Source: a virus
Length of the DNA: 25,590 nucleotides
IMG/VR virus record: IMGVR_UViG_3300018065_000067
Location: 1-25,590 of that record
Reading direction: 5' to 3' (one strand)
The notes beneath the pieces were generated by a model. It ran no database searches and was not told the DNA's origin. It saw nothing but the letters and a program-made list of their open reading frames with translations. The position numbers were made by a program, and so were the translations under genes. Shown here piece by piece: positions 7,492 to 15,546 of this stretch. How positions within the stretch are numbered: the first letter of the stretch is position 1; every line of letters begins with the position of its first letter.

Positions 7492-7827
7492 TTAGGCTTT
7501 TGTTTTGCGTGTCTTGGCAGTCTTGGCAGTCTTGGATGCTGCCATCGCCTTTTCAGCACCAGCAGGCGTCTTAGACGCTTTACCAAACACATAAACATCC
7601 CAACGTGCTGCATCTTCGAGTTTGATTGTCGAAGTGCGCTTATTGACATACTTGTCCGCATTTGGATTGTTTGGTCCTAAACGACCATGACACTTAACGC
7701 TAAGTTTGGTGCCAGCCGTTTTGTTACTGACTGTGATTGCGGTACGAACCGCTTCGAGTTTCGCCATGTCCGACTTGCTGGACGGGTTAACGGTCATCAC
7801 ATATGATTCAGATTTACGATCACTCAT
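7492..7827 (-). CDS. Unknown protein with Lys/Ala-rich basic tail (111 aa)
   Basis: No family recognised. The first 85 residues look like a compact beta-containing domain (SYVMTVNPSSKSDMAKLEAV, then SVKCHGRLGPNNPNADKYV and WDVYVFGKAS). The C-terminus is a low-complexity basic tail (about residues 90-111, with repeats of the type KTAKTAKTRKTKA), like histone H1-type or nucleic-acid-binding tails. A role in binding DNA or RNA is possible but not shown. AAAGGA lies upstream of the ATG. The upstream 80-bp gap holds a perfect inverted repeat (GTCTTG TT CAAGAC) and a weak late-promoter-like CTAAATA, so this gene may be transcribed separately. A hairpin terminator follows it. Confidence 0.65.
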   Translation of the reverse strand: MSDRKSESYVMTVNPSSKSDMAKLEAVRTAITVSNKTAGTKLSVKCHGRLGPNNPNADKYVNKRTSTIKLEDAARWDVYVFGKASKTPAGAEKAMAASKTAKTAKTRKTKA

Positions 7828-7909
7828 TGCATTTTCCTTTCAATTTTAATAAACATTGCAACGTCTTGAACAAGACTGCTGCTATATTTAGTGCACCAAA
7901 AATTCTAAG

Positions 7910-8425
7910 TCAATGACCTGTTTGATTTTTTTCCAGTCTGCGCTTTCTTTTCTTGGCAGTTTCAAGGTGATATTGCGTAGCGCGTTGCTGAAAAGTGATG
8001 CCATCAAGATGATCCAATTCGTGTTGAATAATTCTTGCTGTCATGCCTTCAAAGCGCTCTGTCTTGATGTCTGCATTTGGTTGTGTGTATCTCACGCGTA
8101 TGACACTCGCGCGTTTTATCTTAATCACCAGATTAGGATAGCTCAGACAACCCTCTTCCATGTATTCTTCACCAAGCGATTCACCAACGATCTTTGGATT
8201 AAACATGCATATCATCGGATTTGCCTTAATGATGAATGCTCTATGTGGCAAACCAATTTGTGGAGCAGCCAAACCAAGGCCATTGTGCTTCAAACATGTT
8301 TGAGCCAACATATGTGCCAATTCAAGCGGATCAATTGGTGGATTGAGGAAGTCGAAAAGTTCGGTCTCCTGGTGCAATATTGGATCGTTGCCAGGAACAA
8401 GTTCTCTTGTCATGTCTTCTTGCAT
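7910..8425 (-). CDS. def: Peptide deformylase
   Basis: Metalloenzyme removing the N-formyl group from new proteins. All three family motifs are present: GLGLAAPQ (residues 49-56), EGCLS (91-95, with the metal-binding Cys93) and HELDH (135-139, two metal-binding His and the catalytic Glu). The protein is 171 aa, normal for the family, with a basic C-terminal tail (KKRKRRLEKNQ). Phage-encoded deformylases are known from cyanophages and Vibrio phages, where they are thought to help rapid maturation of phage or host proteins during infection. The alternative start is the internal ATG at 8413. It lies 2 nt after a small unknown gene in the gene 46 operon. Together with the tmRNA and tRNAs it forms a translation-support theme. 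Confidence 0.95.
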   Translation of the reverse strand: MQEDMTRELVPGNDPILHQETELFDFLNPPIDPLELAHMLAQTCLKHNGLGLAAPQIGLPHRAFIIKANPMICMFNPKIVGESLGEEYMEEGCLSYPNLVIKIKRASVIRVRYTQPNADIKTERFEGMTARIIQHELDHLDGITFQQRATQYHLETAKKRKRRLEKNQTGH

Positions 8426-8427
8426 TT

Positions 8428-8616
8428 TTAGAATTCCTCATCTAGAAAGTCTGCAACTAACTGATCATCAACATCAATTGTTCTGCTAATTACAACAGTT
8501 TTTTCAAAGAAACTGTTTGCAACGTTCTTCATAAGAAACCCACATATAACATCGGTCGATTCAAACAAATCCCGCAAAATAAGATTTATATCAAAGACTA
8601 GTAGCGCACTTTTCAT
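8428..8616 (-). CDS. Unknown small protein (62 aa)
   Basis: Not recognised. MKSALLVFDINLILRDLFES opens like a hydrophobic strand-helix unit, and the C-terminus is acidic (DVDDQLVADFLDEEF). Its ATG overlaps the gene 46 stop codon by one base (TAATG), indicating translational coupling, and its own stop is 2 nt before the deformylase gene. Its tight fit between two clear genes supports it being real. Confidence 0.6.
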   Translation of the reverse strand: MKSALLVFDINLILRDLFESTDVICGFLMKNVANSFFEKTVVISRTIDVDDQLVADFLDEEF

Positions 8617-10322
8617 TATCGCCCTCGTTTCGCTCTGGAAAAATTCTTTCTCTTTTCAACTTCAATGATGTTATCAAACTTGTCGCTCATTTGATCAACA
8701 CGATGGCTTATGATGATTACGTTGTTATCTTTTGTCAATTGTCTAATAATGTCGAGAAAATCATCGGTTCCTTGAACATCAAGCGCCGAATCCATTATCT
8801 CATCAAGAATAAGCAAATTGCAATGCGTCACCTTCTTTTGTCGAATGATGTCTCTCCACGCAAACAGCAAAGATAGATCAATTCGCATTTTTTCTCCCTG
8901 GCTGAAATTCTCATAGCTCATGTCTTCCTTATTGAGCGATTTGATTTCCATATCAAACTTCTCATTGAGATGAAACTTAACATAGAATTCCATTCGTTCT
9001 AAGTACCGATTCACCAGCGTATTGATGATAGGGATATATTGTCGTATGATTTGAGATTTGATGCCATCGTCTTTCAAAAGACCAGCAGCCAATGCAAAAA
9101 CTTTACCATTCTCAACCAGTTCTGTTTTGTTCTTCAACACTACATTCAATTCACCTTTGTAGTCACGAACATCACGCTGTTTGTTGGTGTCTCCGACATT
9201 TTGCATATCTTCAAGCGCATTCTGTACGCCGCTTTGTAACGCGCTGATATTCATGTTGCAAGTATGCACATCAGAAGTTAACTTGGTCTTTTTGTCCATC
9301 AGTTCTTGCATCTCTGCCAGAGACTGGTTTGCATCATTCAACAACAAGACAAGCTTATCGCGAACCCGTTTGCTCTTGTGAAGCTTCTCTTGTTCTTCTG
9401 CCAACTTTGACATTCGAAAATCGTCATCAATGGTTTGTTTGCAAGTGGGACAATTCACATTCTCATTATAGAATGAGATATCGCCGGAAGTACGCGTATC
9501 ATGAACATCAATCGTGTGAAGCTTGTTGGTCAATTCATCTATTTTACTCTTGACGCTTGGCATATTCACCAGTTTCATATCGATTTCATCGATCTGATCT
9601 TGAAGGTCTTTTTTCTTGGCTTCCAAAGACGAAATTTTTGTCTGACACTCTGCAATCTTCGCCTTCTTTAAGGCAATCAAATCGTCGCTCTGTCGCTTCA
9701 ACTCCTTCTCGTGTTTCTCTTGCATTTCTATTGAATTGTTCAACACAGAAATGTCTTTTTCAATGGTGGTTATTTTTTCTTTCAGGATTCCTTGTCTGTC
9801 CTTGAGAATGTTATTCATCACAGTGAAAATTTCGATGTTCAGCATATCCTCCAAGACCTTGCGCCGTTCGGCAGCAGTCAATGACAAGAAGGCTTTCCAA
9901 TTGGCAGCACCGAGAACGACAATCTGACAGAAGGTGTCATAGGATATTTGCAGGATTTCCTTTTCCAGCTTATCCTGATAATCTTTGCTCGCAGCATCCT
10001 GATCAATCATCTTGCCATTTTTGTATATTTCAAAGATGGTTGGTTTGATGCCTCGAACTACTTTGAACGGAACGTCACCAATACGAAAATCAATCTCGAC
10101 AACACAATCCTTTTTGTTGATCATGTTGACGAGAGTTGGTTTGTTGATTTTCCTAAACGACTTTCCATAAAGACCGAAACATAAGCCATCAATCAGAGTG
10201 GATTTTCCAGCACCGTTTCGACCACATATCAAAGTCGTCTTGTGTTTATTCAATTCATATCGTGAAAATGCATTGCCAATTGACAGGAAATTCTTCATGC
10301 CAATTCGTTCTATTGTCAGCAT
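8616..10322 (-). CDS. 46: Recombination endonuclease subunit gp46 (Rad50/SbcC-like)
   Basis: ATPase subunit that with gp47 resects double-strand breaks and drives recombination-dependent replication, and in T4 helps degrade host DNA. It begins with a strand and the Walker A GRNGAGKS (residues 34-41). A long coiled coil with many Lys, Glu and Gln surrounds a zinc hook CPTCKQ near the middle. The ABC signature NFSQGEKMRIDLSL comes next, then Walker B LLILDEIMDSALD, and the D-loop/H-loop region ends IIISHRVDQM. At 568 aa it is close to T4 gp46 (560). The start overlaps the preceding gene stop by one base. One small gene, gene 47 and gene 55 lie upstream, an order compatible with T4-like genomes. 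Confidence 0.96.
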   Translation of the reverse strand: MLTIERIGMKNFLSIGNAFSRYELNKHKTTLICGRNGAGKSTLIDGLCFGLYGKSFRKINKPTLVNMINKKDCVVEIDFRIGDVPFKVVRGIKPTIFEIYKNGKMIDQDAASKDYQDKLEKEILQISYDTFCQIVVLGAANWKAFLSLTAAERRKVLEDMLNIEIFTVMNNILKDRQGILKEKITTIEKDISVLNNSIEMQEKHEKELKRQSDDLIALKKAKIAECQTKISSLEAKKKDLQDQIDEIDMKLVNMPSVKSKIDELTNKLHTIDVHDTRTSGDISFYNENVNCPTCKQTIDDDFRMSKLAEEQEKLHKSKRVRDKLVLLLNDANQSLAEMQELMDKKTKLTSDVHTCNMNISALQSGVQNALEDMQNVGDTNKQRDVRDYKGELNVVLKNKTELVENGKVFALAAGLLKDDGIKSQIIRQYIPIINTLVNRYLERMEFYVKFHLNEKFDMEIKSLNKEDMSYENFSQGEKMRIDLSLLFAWRDIIRQKKVTHCNLLILDEIMDSALDVQGTDDFLDIIRQLTKDNNVIIISHRVDQMSDKFDNIIEVEKRKNFSRAKRGR

Positions 10323-10849
10323 TATTTCTCCTTCTGCATGCGTTCGAGCGTTTCATACAGCGCTCGCATTTGCGGCGTCATTGTTTCCTTAGCCTGTTCT
10401 TCCTCACTTTTTTCGGTTTCTTCTTCAAGACTTGGAATGGTCGTATATTGGTGATAAGCATCATATGGGGTAGTGTTTGCTGCTTGTTTGTATTGATCAT
10501 CAGGGCGAAAATGCGAATTGTATTTATTCAATTCGCTGGCAATTTTCTTTTCCATCTTCGATCTAGTCTCATTAGTGTTTACTTTCTCTGATTGGTTTTG
10601 CGACGGATTTTCATGTCGTTTGCCTCGGGGTTCAACAACCTCAATCGACATTTCATAATTTGTAGAAGCGTTTATAGCGTCCTTTGCAACAACAAGTTCA
10701 TAATTGCTGTTTATAACAATCTCTTCTGCAATACTCCTTGCAGCATCTAACAACTTTTGCCTTAACAAGTCCTTTTCAAATCTAGGATCAATCATATTCA
10801 TGTATTGATCATCAATTACGAATATTGTTCTGTATTTGTGCGTTGTCAT
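10322..10849 (-). CDS. Unknown protein between genes 47 and 46 (175 aa)
   Basis: Not recognised. The N-terminal 75 residues (HKYRTIFVIDDQYMNMIDPR, then LLDAARSIAEEIVINSNYEL) look folded, alternating strands and a helix. The rest is polar and probably disordered: GKRHENPSQNQSEKVN, a Tyr/Asp-rich stretch, then a Glu-rich segment (SLEEETEKSEEEQAKETM) and a final helix ALYETLERMQKEK. It lies between the two nuclease subunits, 9 nt after gene 47 and coupled (TAATG) to gene 46. In T4 the genes between 47 and 46 are also small and of unclear role. Confidence 0.65.
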   Translation of the reverse strand: MTTHKYRTIFVIDDQYMNMIDPRFEKDLLRQKLLDAARSIAEEIVINSNYELVVAKDAINASTNYEMSIEVVEPRGKRHENPSQNQSEKVNTNETRSKMEKKIASELNKYNSHFRPDDQYKQAANTTPYDAYHQYTTIPSLEEETEKSEEEQAKETMTPQMRALYETLERMQKEK

Positions 10850-10858
10850 GTACCATCC

Positions 10859-11899
10859 TCACTTTTCTATAACAAAATTGCTCGCTTCTTTGTACAGTTC
10901 ATGCATCAGATTTTTCAAATTGACCTTTACACCATCTTCAAGTTCAAGTCTAGCGTCTATTGATCTATCGATGATAGTTTCTGTGTTATCAGCACCACTG
11001 ACAATCACTTCTTCTCCCACTTGTGTGATGGGTTCAACTACTCTCAATTCGAGTGGTTGTTGTGCAACCAATTTGTCGTGCCACAGATCAAATGCAAATG
11101 GGTCTGGTTTTTCTTTGACAATTAATCGCACCCATGTATTCGCTATGTTTGGAACCTGCGATGTGTCTGTGTTCTTGTCAAAAAAGATTTTGTTGAACAT
11201 GCTTCGCGTGTTCTGATGAAACTTCAATTCAAGCGTGTCTGTATCAAAGATGTGAAAGCCACATCGGTTATCGGCTTCACCCCAATTCATGTGGTATGGT
11301 GAGCCGAGATAATGTATGTTGTCGAAGCTCGATTTCAAATGAAAGTGGCCAGTGAAAACACGACTAAATTTTTCAAAGACCTTATGATTCAGGCCATGAT
11401 GACACATTTGTCCCTTTATCATTTGAAATCCAGAAAGCTCAAGGTGCCCCATTACAATCGGTGAATCTGTTCTTGCTATCATGTCCATGGTATCATCATA
11501 ATTCGTTTCTGTTATCCATGGAACATAGAGAAACCAATTATTTTGCCACTGTTTGTTAATGGCTCCAATGTATACATTAATGTACCTTCGATCATCAATC
11601 AATTCAGTAAGAGCATTTAGTTGGTTTGTGTTCTTGTAATATGTGTCGTGATTGCCACATATAATGTCCATTGGAATTTTGATACGATCAAGAAACTCTT
11701 CACGCATCGTTTTCAGCGTTTTGATATTGATGTACTTTCGCCTATCAACCAAATCGCCAAGATGAATAATACCATCGCAATTTTCTTCTTCGATGGTTGG
11801 AAAGAACTGGTCTCGATAGAACTCCACCATCGAATTTCGCAATTCATCATTGTCTCCGCGCGCACCCCAATGTGTGTCAGTTATCAAAGCTAGCTTCAT
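10859..11899 (-). CDS. 47: Recombination nuclease subunit gp47 (Mre11/SbcD-like)
   Basis: Metallophosphoesterase partner of gp46. All phosphoesterase motifs are visible: ITDTHWG (residues 6-12), HLGDLVDRR, CGNHDTYY, VMGHLELSG and FTGHFHLKS, with the usual Asp, His and Asn metal ligands. About 346 aa against 339 in T4. I chose the ATG at 11899 because it starts MKLALITDTHWG, placing the first motif at the extreme N-terminus as in Mre11 proteins, and has AAGGAA 5-6 nt upstream. The longer in-frame reading from 11947 adds an unsupported 16-residue extension. The gene overlaps the end of the small gene upstream by 23 nt. Confidence 0.96.
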   Translation of the reverse strand: MKLALITDTHWGARGDNDELRNSMVEFYRDQFFPTIEEENCDGIIHLGDLVDRRKYINIKTLKTMREEFLDRIKIPMDIICGNHDTYYKNTNQLNALTELIDDRRYINVYIGAINKQWQNNWFLYVPWITETNYDDTMDMIARTDSPIVMGHLELSGFQMIKGQMCHHGLNHKVFEKFSRVFTGHFHLKSSFDNIHYLGSPYHMNWGEADNRCGFHIFDTDTLELKFHQNTRSMFNKIFFDKNTDTSQVPNIANTWVRLIVKEKPDPFAFDLWHDKLVAQQPLELRVVEPITQVGEEVIVSGADNTETIIDRSIDARLELEDGVKVNLKNLMHELYKEASNFVIEK

Positions 11900-12080
11900 G
11901 TTTATTCCTTGAATCAAAATCTTTTCGTAATTGCACATATGGATCAAACGAAATGCCTTGATGTGTCAACAAGTAAATTTCAAAATGAAGTCTGGTTGTA
12001 ATAAGACAACTAAAACCACGAGAACATGTTTGATCAGCCAATGTACGCAAGTCACGCAAATCTGAAAGAATACTGCTCAT
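11877..12080 (-). CDS. Unknown small protein (67 aa)
   Basis: Not recognised. MSSILSDLRDLRTLADQTCS suggests a short helix, and the middle (CLITTRLHFEIYLLTHQGIS) is mildly hydrophobic. It starts 2 nt after the gene 55 stop, with AGAGGA about 11 nt upstream of its ATG. It overlaps gene 47 by 23 nt. The position fills an otherwise empty gap, so it is probably translated. Confidence 0.55.
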   Translation of the reverse strand: MSSILSDLRDLRTLADQTCSRGFSCLITTRLHFEIYLLTHQGISFDPYVQLRKDFDSRNKHEASFDN

Positions 12081-12082
12081 TG

Positions 12083-12661
12083 TTATACATCCTCTTCATA
12101 GAAGTCGCTCAATGTAACTCCTGGTTTCAATCTATTGAGTCGTTTGCGCTCTTTTTCCTGTTCCATGTCTCGTTCATATGAAGAAATGTACTGATTGCTG
12201 ATGTCATTCAACTCAGGAGGACATGCGCCTGATTGCCCAGCAAGCTGTTCTTCGATCTGAAAATTTTGGTACGTCTTGTATCTACTATACATGTTCTTGC
12301 GCTCATCCTTGATGCGCTGTTTGAACGTGTTGATAACATACTGTGTGAAGTATGAAAAGGGCCTATTCTTGATTAATTCACCAGTCTCAGGGTCTAAGCG
12401 ATGAGACTTAAAGTTGCGTATGTACTTGACGCAATTAAGTACGCTGTCGCTCTGCATTTCTTCGAGGAATGTGTACTGAGAGAAGTTGGACGCCTTGCCA
12501 ACATTCTTAGCCAGTAGGAGGAAGCAATGTCCCAAAAATTCTGGTATGCGTGGCTGTTCTTCGCCAGCGAGATCAGCTTTGTCACACGCATCTAGATATT
12601 CAACCAGCGCATCATAAAATTCGTCGTTGTTGATATAGTCAGTTCTATGCTTTTTTTTCAT
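12083..12661 (-). CDS. 55: Late-transcription sigma factor gp55
   Basis: Resembles T4 gp55, the small sigma-family protein that directs host RNA polymerase to TATAAATA late promoters. Matching blocks are DYINNDEFYDALVEYL at the start (T4 YVNNKELLQAII), FLGHCFLLLAKNVGKASNFS, and the sigma region 2-like part SVLNCVKYIRNF followed by PFSYFTQYVINTFKQRIKDERK (T4 [22 protein letters not shown]). The C-terminus is LSDFYEEDV, equivalent to the T4 clamp-binding tail SLDFLYE. The ATG at 12661 is preferred because it aligns with the T4 start. An in-frame ATG at 12697 adds 12 residues. Transcription likely starts at the consensus sigma70 promoter about 300 bp upstream, giving a long repeat-containing leader. 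Confidence 0.9.
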   Translation of the reverse strand: MKKKHRTDYINNDEFYDALVEYLDACDKADLAGEEQPRIPEFLGHCFLLLAKNVGKASNFSQYTFLEEMQSDSVLNCVKYIRNFKSHRLDPETGELIKNRPFSYFTQYVINTFKQRIKDERKNMYSRYKTYQNFQIEEQLAGQSGACPPELNDISNQYISSYERDMEQEKERKRLNRLKPGVTLSDFYEEDV

Positions 12662-12730
12662 AAACGGTTTTCTCACCAAAATCCCAAGACTGTACAAATG
12701 CTACACTAGTTATCTCAACTAGTGAACTCA

Positions 12731-12853
12731 ACTAGTATATTTCAAAGATGTTACACTAATCAGTTAACCTAACTAGTATATTTCAAAGATGTTACACTAA
12801 TCAGTTAACCTAACTAGTATATTTCAAAGATGTTACACTAATCAGTTAACCTA
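12731..12853. repeat. Three tandem 41-bp direct repeats
   Basis: The unit begins ACTAGTATATTTCAAAG and continues to CAGTTAACCTA. It is repeated at 12731, 12772 and 12813 with an exact 41-bp period. A partial flanking copy (ACTAGTGAACTCA, then ACTAGTATAT) lies on either side. Each unit carries the palindromes ACTAGT and GTTAAC. There are no variable spacers, so it is not a CRISPR array. Confidence 0.95.
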
Positions 12854-12962
12854 ACTAGTGAACTCAACTAGTATATTTTTCAAACTGGTTATTGACACTA
12901 GTGTATCAACTGGTGTAACTTGTTGATTAACTAATAGGTATCTAACCTGTTTTCCTAAGTAC

Positions 12963-12991
12963 ATTATACTAATTTCAAAAACAGGTGTCAA
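12963..12991 (-). promoter_or_regulatory. Perfect sigma70 promoter for gene 55
   Basis: On the minus strand TTGACA (12991-12986), a 17-bp spacer and TATAAT (12968-12963). Both hexamers are exact consensus with optimal spacing, so host RNA polymerase should use it strongly from the start of infection. Transcription would begin near 12956 and run through the repeats into gene 55. Confidence 0.85.
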
Positions 12992-13007
12992 TAGCCTAAA
13001 CGACTTT

Positions 13008-13394
13008 TTAGTGAAAAGATGTAGAAATTATTGTTTCATCTTCTTCAATCTCATTGAGAAGCATCGATTCGACCATATATTCATTCACTTTTGAAATTCG
13101 CTCCAATTGTTTTTCCATTGCTTTCTTGCTATTGAATAACGATAATTCATAGTGCCTTTCCACAATAGGGTGTACAGGAACACAAGAAATAATCTTGTCT
13201 GCTGATACCTCAATAAAATCATGTTCTGGTTTGGCAAATGGAAGATAAGATACCAGAACTACTGCACTACCAGTAGTAGTCTCGATCTCAGTAGAGATTA
13301 ATGGTTCATATATAACGTAAACTTCGTCTTCATGTTCAACAGAACCAAAGATTTCATCTCCATTACACAGTCGAATATGTTGAATTTTACTCAT
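13008..13394 (-). CDS. Small beta-rich, possibly Sm-like protein (128 aa)
   Basis: Starts MSKIQHIRLCNGDEIFGSVE, then VYVIYEPLIST, VVLVSYLPFAKPEHDFIEV and ADKIISCVPVHPIVERHYELS. The pattern of strand, N-G-D-E-I-x-G turn, strand and E-P-L is reminiscent of Sm-like (LSm/Hfq) folds and of small hypothetical proteins in other T4-like phages. This comparison is from memory and not proof. The C-terminus is a helical acidic segment. The ATG at 13394 has AAGGAC just upstream and overlaps the uvsW stop by 8 nt. If it is Sm-like, an RNA-binding role would fit its place between the helicase UvsW and the sigma gene. Confidence 0.65.
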   Translation of the reverse strand: MSKIQHIRLCNGDEIFGSVEHEDEVYVIYEPLISTEIETTTGSAVVLVSYLPFAKPEHDFIEVSADKIISCVPVHPIVERHYELSLFNSKKAMEKQLERISKVNEYMVESMLLNEIEEDETIISTSFH

Positions 13395-14850
13395 TAGTGT
13401 CCTTTCTGTAGCCATACTTCTTGATCTTGTATGGAAACCGTTCAGCTACATAAATTTTCAATCGTTCATAGAAATGAAGCATACTGAAATTTTGTTTCTT
13501 CTGATACGATAGATCATCAACAATGTCATAGAGACATGCACTGGTTTTTTCATTGGATCGTCTCAGCACACGACCAATTGCTTGAAGTGTTGTTATTCTA
13601 GATTTGGATGGGTGAGTGAAGTAGATATTATTTAGTCGTTTGATGTTTGTACCAGTAGCAAATGCCTTTGTGGTAGCAAGTATTATTGCATCAGTTTCAT
13701 TCTCAATTTGTGCTCTGTAGCCATCTCTAACGTCTGCTGGTACACCACCATGAATATAATAGATTGGCCTGTCAGTGGCTTTCTGTAGCATTTCTAGAAG
13801 GTGTTTAGCGTGCTTGTCTACGAAATTCACTAGAACCAGATTGTTACCGGGTTTGTTCACAACCATTTGTGTAATGATCTTGTTACGTTTCTCATTATTG
13901 ACAATCCAGTCCACTTCTTCTTGATATGTATACTGAGATACAACTTGGCATGCTTTGTCATCCCATTTCAGCAATATGCAGTTAACAGAAAAGTCTGCTA
14001 GAACTTCTTTCTTGATAAGATTATCTGTTGTCACAACTCTTGACACAGCACCAAGCAATCCTTCGATCACCAGTTCGTTTGCTTCGGTTCCATCAAGTGT
14101 ACCAGTAGTTCCAAACCTGTACTTGGTGTTGGTCATCTTTTCTAGTATGCCAGTGAGTGATTTAGCTTTTGCACCGTGCACTTCGTCAACAATGACGCAG
14201 CCAAATTGCTGAAACCAAGTGCGAGGCATTTTGAAAATGCTTTGCCAAGTTGATATGCCTATCATCTCATCAAAATTTTTGTCTCGTCCAGAATAGATCA
14301 AATGACAGTCTTCATCATAGCCATAGTTCTTGAAATCCCCTTGCATCTGATGCAACAAGCTGGTAGTTGGTGCAATGATTAGCGTCTTGACATTCAACAA
14401 ACGAGCCAGTAGGTATATGCACAATGATTTACCACCGCCAGTAGGAATGAGAATAGTTTTACGTTCTGCATTCAGAGCATCAAGCACCGCTTGAAACTGA
14501 TAATCATATGGTGTGAGGGTGAGTTCGAGACTGTCAATTGCTGATTGCAATTGTTCGCGTGTCCAGTTAGTTGAAGAAGGAATTTTCGGATCAACTTCTA
14601 CATCATAATCGCGATCTTTTGCGAATTGAATTATTCGTTGCAACAACCCTACATAGACCAATTTGGTCTGTTGATTGTACAATCGTATTTTACCGTCCCA
14701 TGAGCCACGCTTGTATGCTGGCATATAACGAAACCCAGGAATGAAAAACGAAAACGTATCGCGAAGTTCGTGTTCTAATCCTTCATTTGAACCAGTCACA
14801 AACATGTGAACTTCGTTGTAGTATCCGATAAATAATTTCTCTGCCACCAT
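13387..14850 (-). CDS. uvsW: DNA/RNA helicase UvsW
   Basis: Superfamily 2 helicase that in T4 unwinds R-loops and branched recombination intermediates and switches origin-dependent to recombination-dependent replication. It has an N-terminal DNA-binding domain (FFIPGFRYMPAYKRGSWDG, around residue 35). Motifs are Y-Q near 117-118, Walker A PTGGGKS (136-142), DEVH (222-225), TGT motif III, then VNFVDKHAKHL and the C-terminal ATTKAFATGTNIKRL and QAIGRVLRR (motif VI arginines). The length is 487 aa against about 500 in T4. It is divergent from uvsY on the other side of a 62-bp gap. In T4 the same two genes are also close neighbours. Confidence 0.96.
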   Translation of the reverse strand: MVAEKLFIGYYNEVHMFVTGSNEGLEHELRDTFSFFIPGFRYMPAYKRGSWDGKIRLYNQQTKLVYVGLLQRIIQFAKDRDYDVEVDPKIPSSTNWTREQLQSAIDSLELTLTPYDYQFQAVLDALNAERKTILIPTGGGKSLCIYLLARLLNVKTLIIAPTTSLLHQMQGDFKNYGYDEDCHLIYSGRDKNFDEMIGISTWQSIFKMPRTWFQQFGCVIVDEVHGAKAKSLTGILEKMTNTKYRFGTTGTLDGTEANELVIEGLLGAVSRVVTTDNLIKKEVLADFSVNCILLKWDDKACQVVSQYTYQEEVDWIVNNEKRNKIITQMVVNKPGNNLVLVNFVDKHAKHLLEMLQKATDRPIYYIHGGVPADVRDGYRAQIENETDAIILATTKAFATGTNIKRLNNIYFTHPSKSRITTLQAIGRVLRRSNEKTSACLYDIVDDLSYQKKQNFSMLHFYERLKIYVAERFPYKIKKYGYRKDTNE

Positions 14851-14856
14851 AACCTC

Positions 14857-14885
14857 TTGCTAAGAATTGGTATATGGTGTATATA
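14857..14885 (+). promoter_or_regulatory. Candidate promoter for uvsY
   Basis: TTGCTA, a 17-bp spacer and TATATA in the divergent uvsW/uvsY gap. The -35 box matches 4 of 6 and the -10 matches 5 of 6 consensus bases with optimal spacing. Position is right for a transcript starting about 20 nt before the uvsY start codon. Confidence 0.45.
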
Positions 14886-14912
14886 TGATCCAGTCACTTA
14901 CGGAGAATCAGA

Positions 14913-15344
14913 TTGACAACAGATGATATCATAAACGAGTGGAATCAAGACGCTCCTATCAGCGAATTGGAATTGGGACGATCAGCACGCACAATACCTG
15001 AATTGCATTCTAAGTATTATGCGATGTACATCGATGCTAAGCGAGAACAAGCAAAGGCTCGAATCTTGCTCAAGCGGCTTAAAAGCGAGAAGACTGAATT
15101 CTTGATCAATCCAAGTATGGAAGTAGCACAAGAAAAATCTTGGGATATTCCAGACAGAAAAGTTCTCAAGGGAGAAATAAAGGATTACTTGGAGGGCGAC
15201 AGCGATATTTCTAAGTTGGAATACAAGGTTATGGAATGCGAATTGAAAGTCGAGACGTTACAGGAAATATTGAAACAAATTCACAATCGCAATTGGATCA
15301 TCAAAGCGGCTCTGGATGATAGAGCATTTTTACACGGAGAATAA
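14913..15344 (+). CDS. uvsY: Recombination mediator UvsY
   Basis: UvsY loads UvsX recombinase on gp32-coated single-stranded DNA. The 143-aa protein has the family layout: a short acidic N-terminus, a helix YYAMYIDAKREQAKARILLKRL, a central LKGEIKDYLEGDSDISKLEY (corresponding to T4 LAADKDVLKVE), and an ending QIHNRNWIIKAALDDRAFLHGE like UvsY C-termini (RxxxIKxxxExxxFxxG). T4 UvsY is 137 aa. Its neighbour is uvsW, as in T4. The reading frame begins with TTG, preceded by CGGAG with 7-nt spacing. No ATG is in frame until well inside the conserved part, so a TTG start is the best choice. Confidence 0.85.
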   Translation: MTTDDIINEWNQDAPISELELGRSARTIPELHSKYYAMYIDAKREQAKARILLKRLKSEKTEFLINPSMEVAQEKSWDIPDRKVLKGEIKDYLEGDSDISKLEYKVMECELKVETLQEILKQIHNRNWIIKAALDDRAFLHGE

Positions 15345-15345
15345 G

Positions 15346-15546
15346 ATGTTTGCAATCAAAGTCATCTTTGAAGATTCATATTTGTATGTAATGAGTGATG
15401 CAGAAAGTGAATTGCCTATGATGTTCGAAACCAAAGAGTTGGCAGAAAAACATGCCAATCTCTGGATCACAGACAACACGCCAGATAATTTTGCTATCGT
15501 CGTTCCATATCCTATGGATATGCTGGAACCCAAAAAAGAGTCTTAG
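15346..15546 (+). CDS. Unknown small protein after uvsY (66 aa)
   Basis: MFAIKVIFEDSYLYVMSDAE followed by MMFETKELAEKHANLWITDN and FAIVVPYPMDMLEP. This looks like a small alpha/beta protein with two strand pairs around a helix, a common type of small T4-like phage protein with unknown role. The ATG at 15346 follows the uvsY stop by one base and has GGAG 6 nt upstream, so it is preferred over the upstream in-frame ATG at 15316 that would overlap uvsY. Its stop overlaps the convergent HNH gene. Confidence 0.65.
   Translation: MFAIKVIFEDSYLYVMSDAESELPMMFETKELAEKHANLWITDNTPDNFAIVVPYPMDMLEPKKES

Larger units (their letters stand above)
12698..13007 (-). promoter_or_regulatory. Gene 55 leader and regulatory region
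   Basis: A 310-bp AT-rich stretch without any credible gene. It contains a consensus promoter, three exact 41-bp direct repeats, many copies of ACTAGT, and an almost symmetric element TTGACACTAGTGTATCAA (core ACACTAGTGT is a perfect 10-bp palindrome). All repeats lie downstream of the promoter, within the expected untranslated leader of gene 55. They may be operators, an RNA control element or replication iterons. Confidence 0.7.

Noticed and set aside
8691-10591. Several plus-strand frames opposite gene 46
   Set aside because: They are mirror images of a clear Rad50-like coiled-coil protein.
12731-12853. CRISPR-like array
   Set aside because: The three units are identical direct repeats without variable spacers, and no cas gene is nearby.
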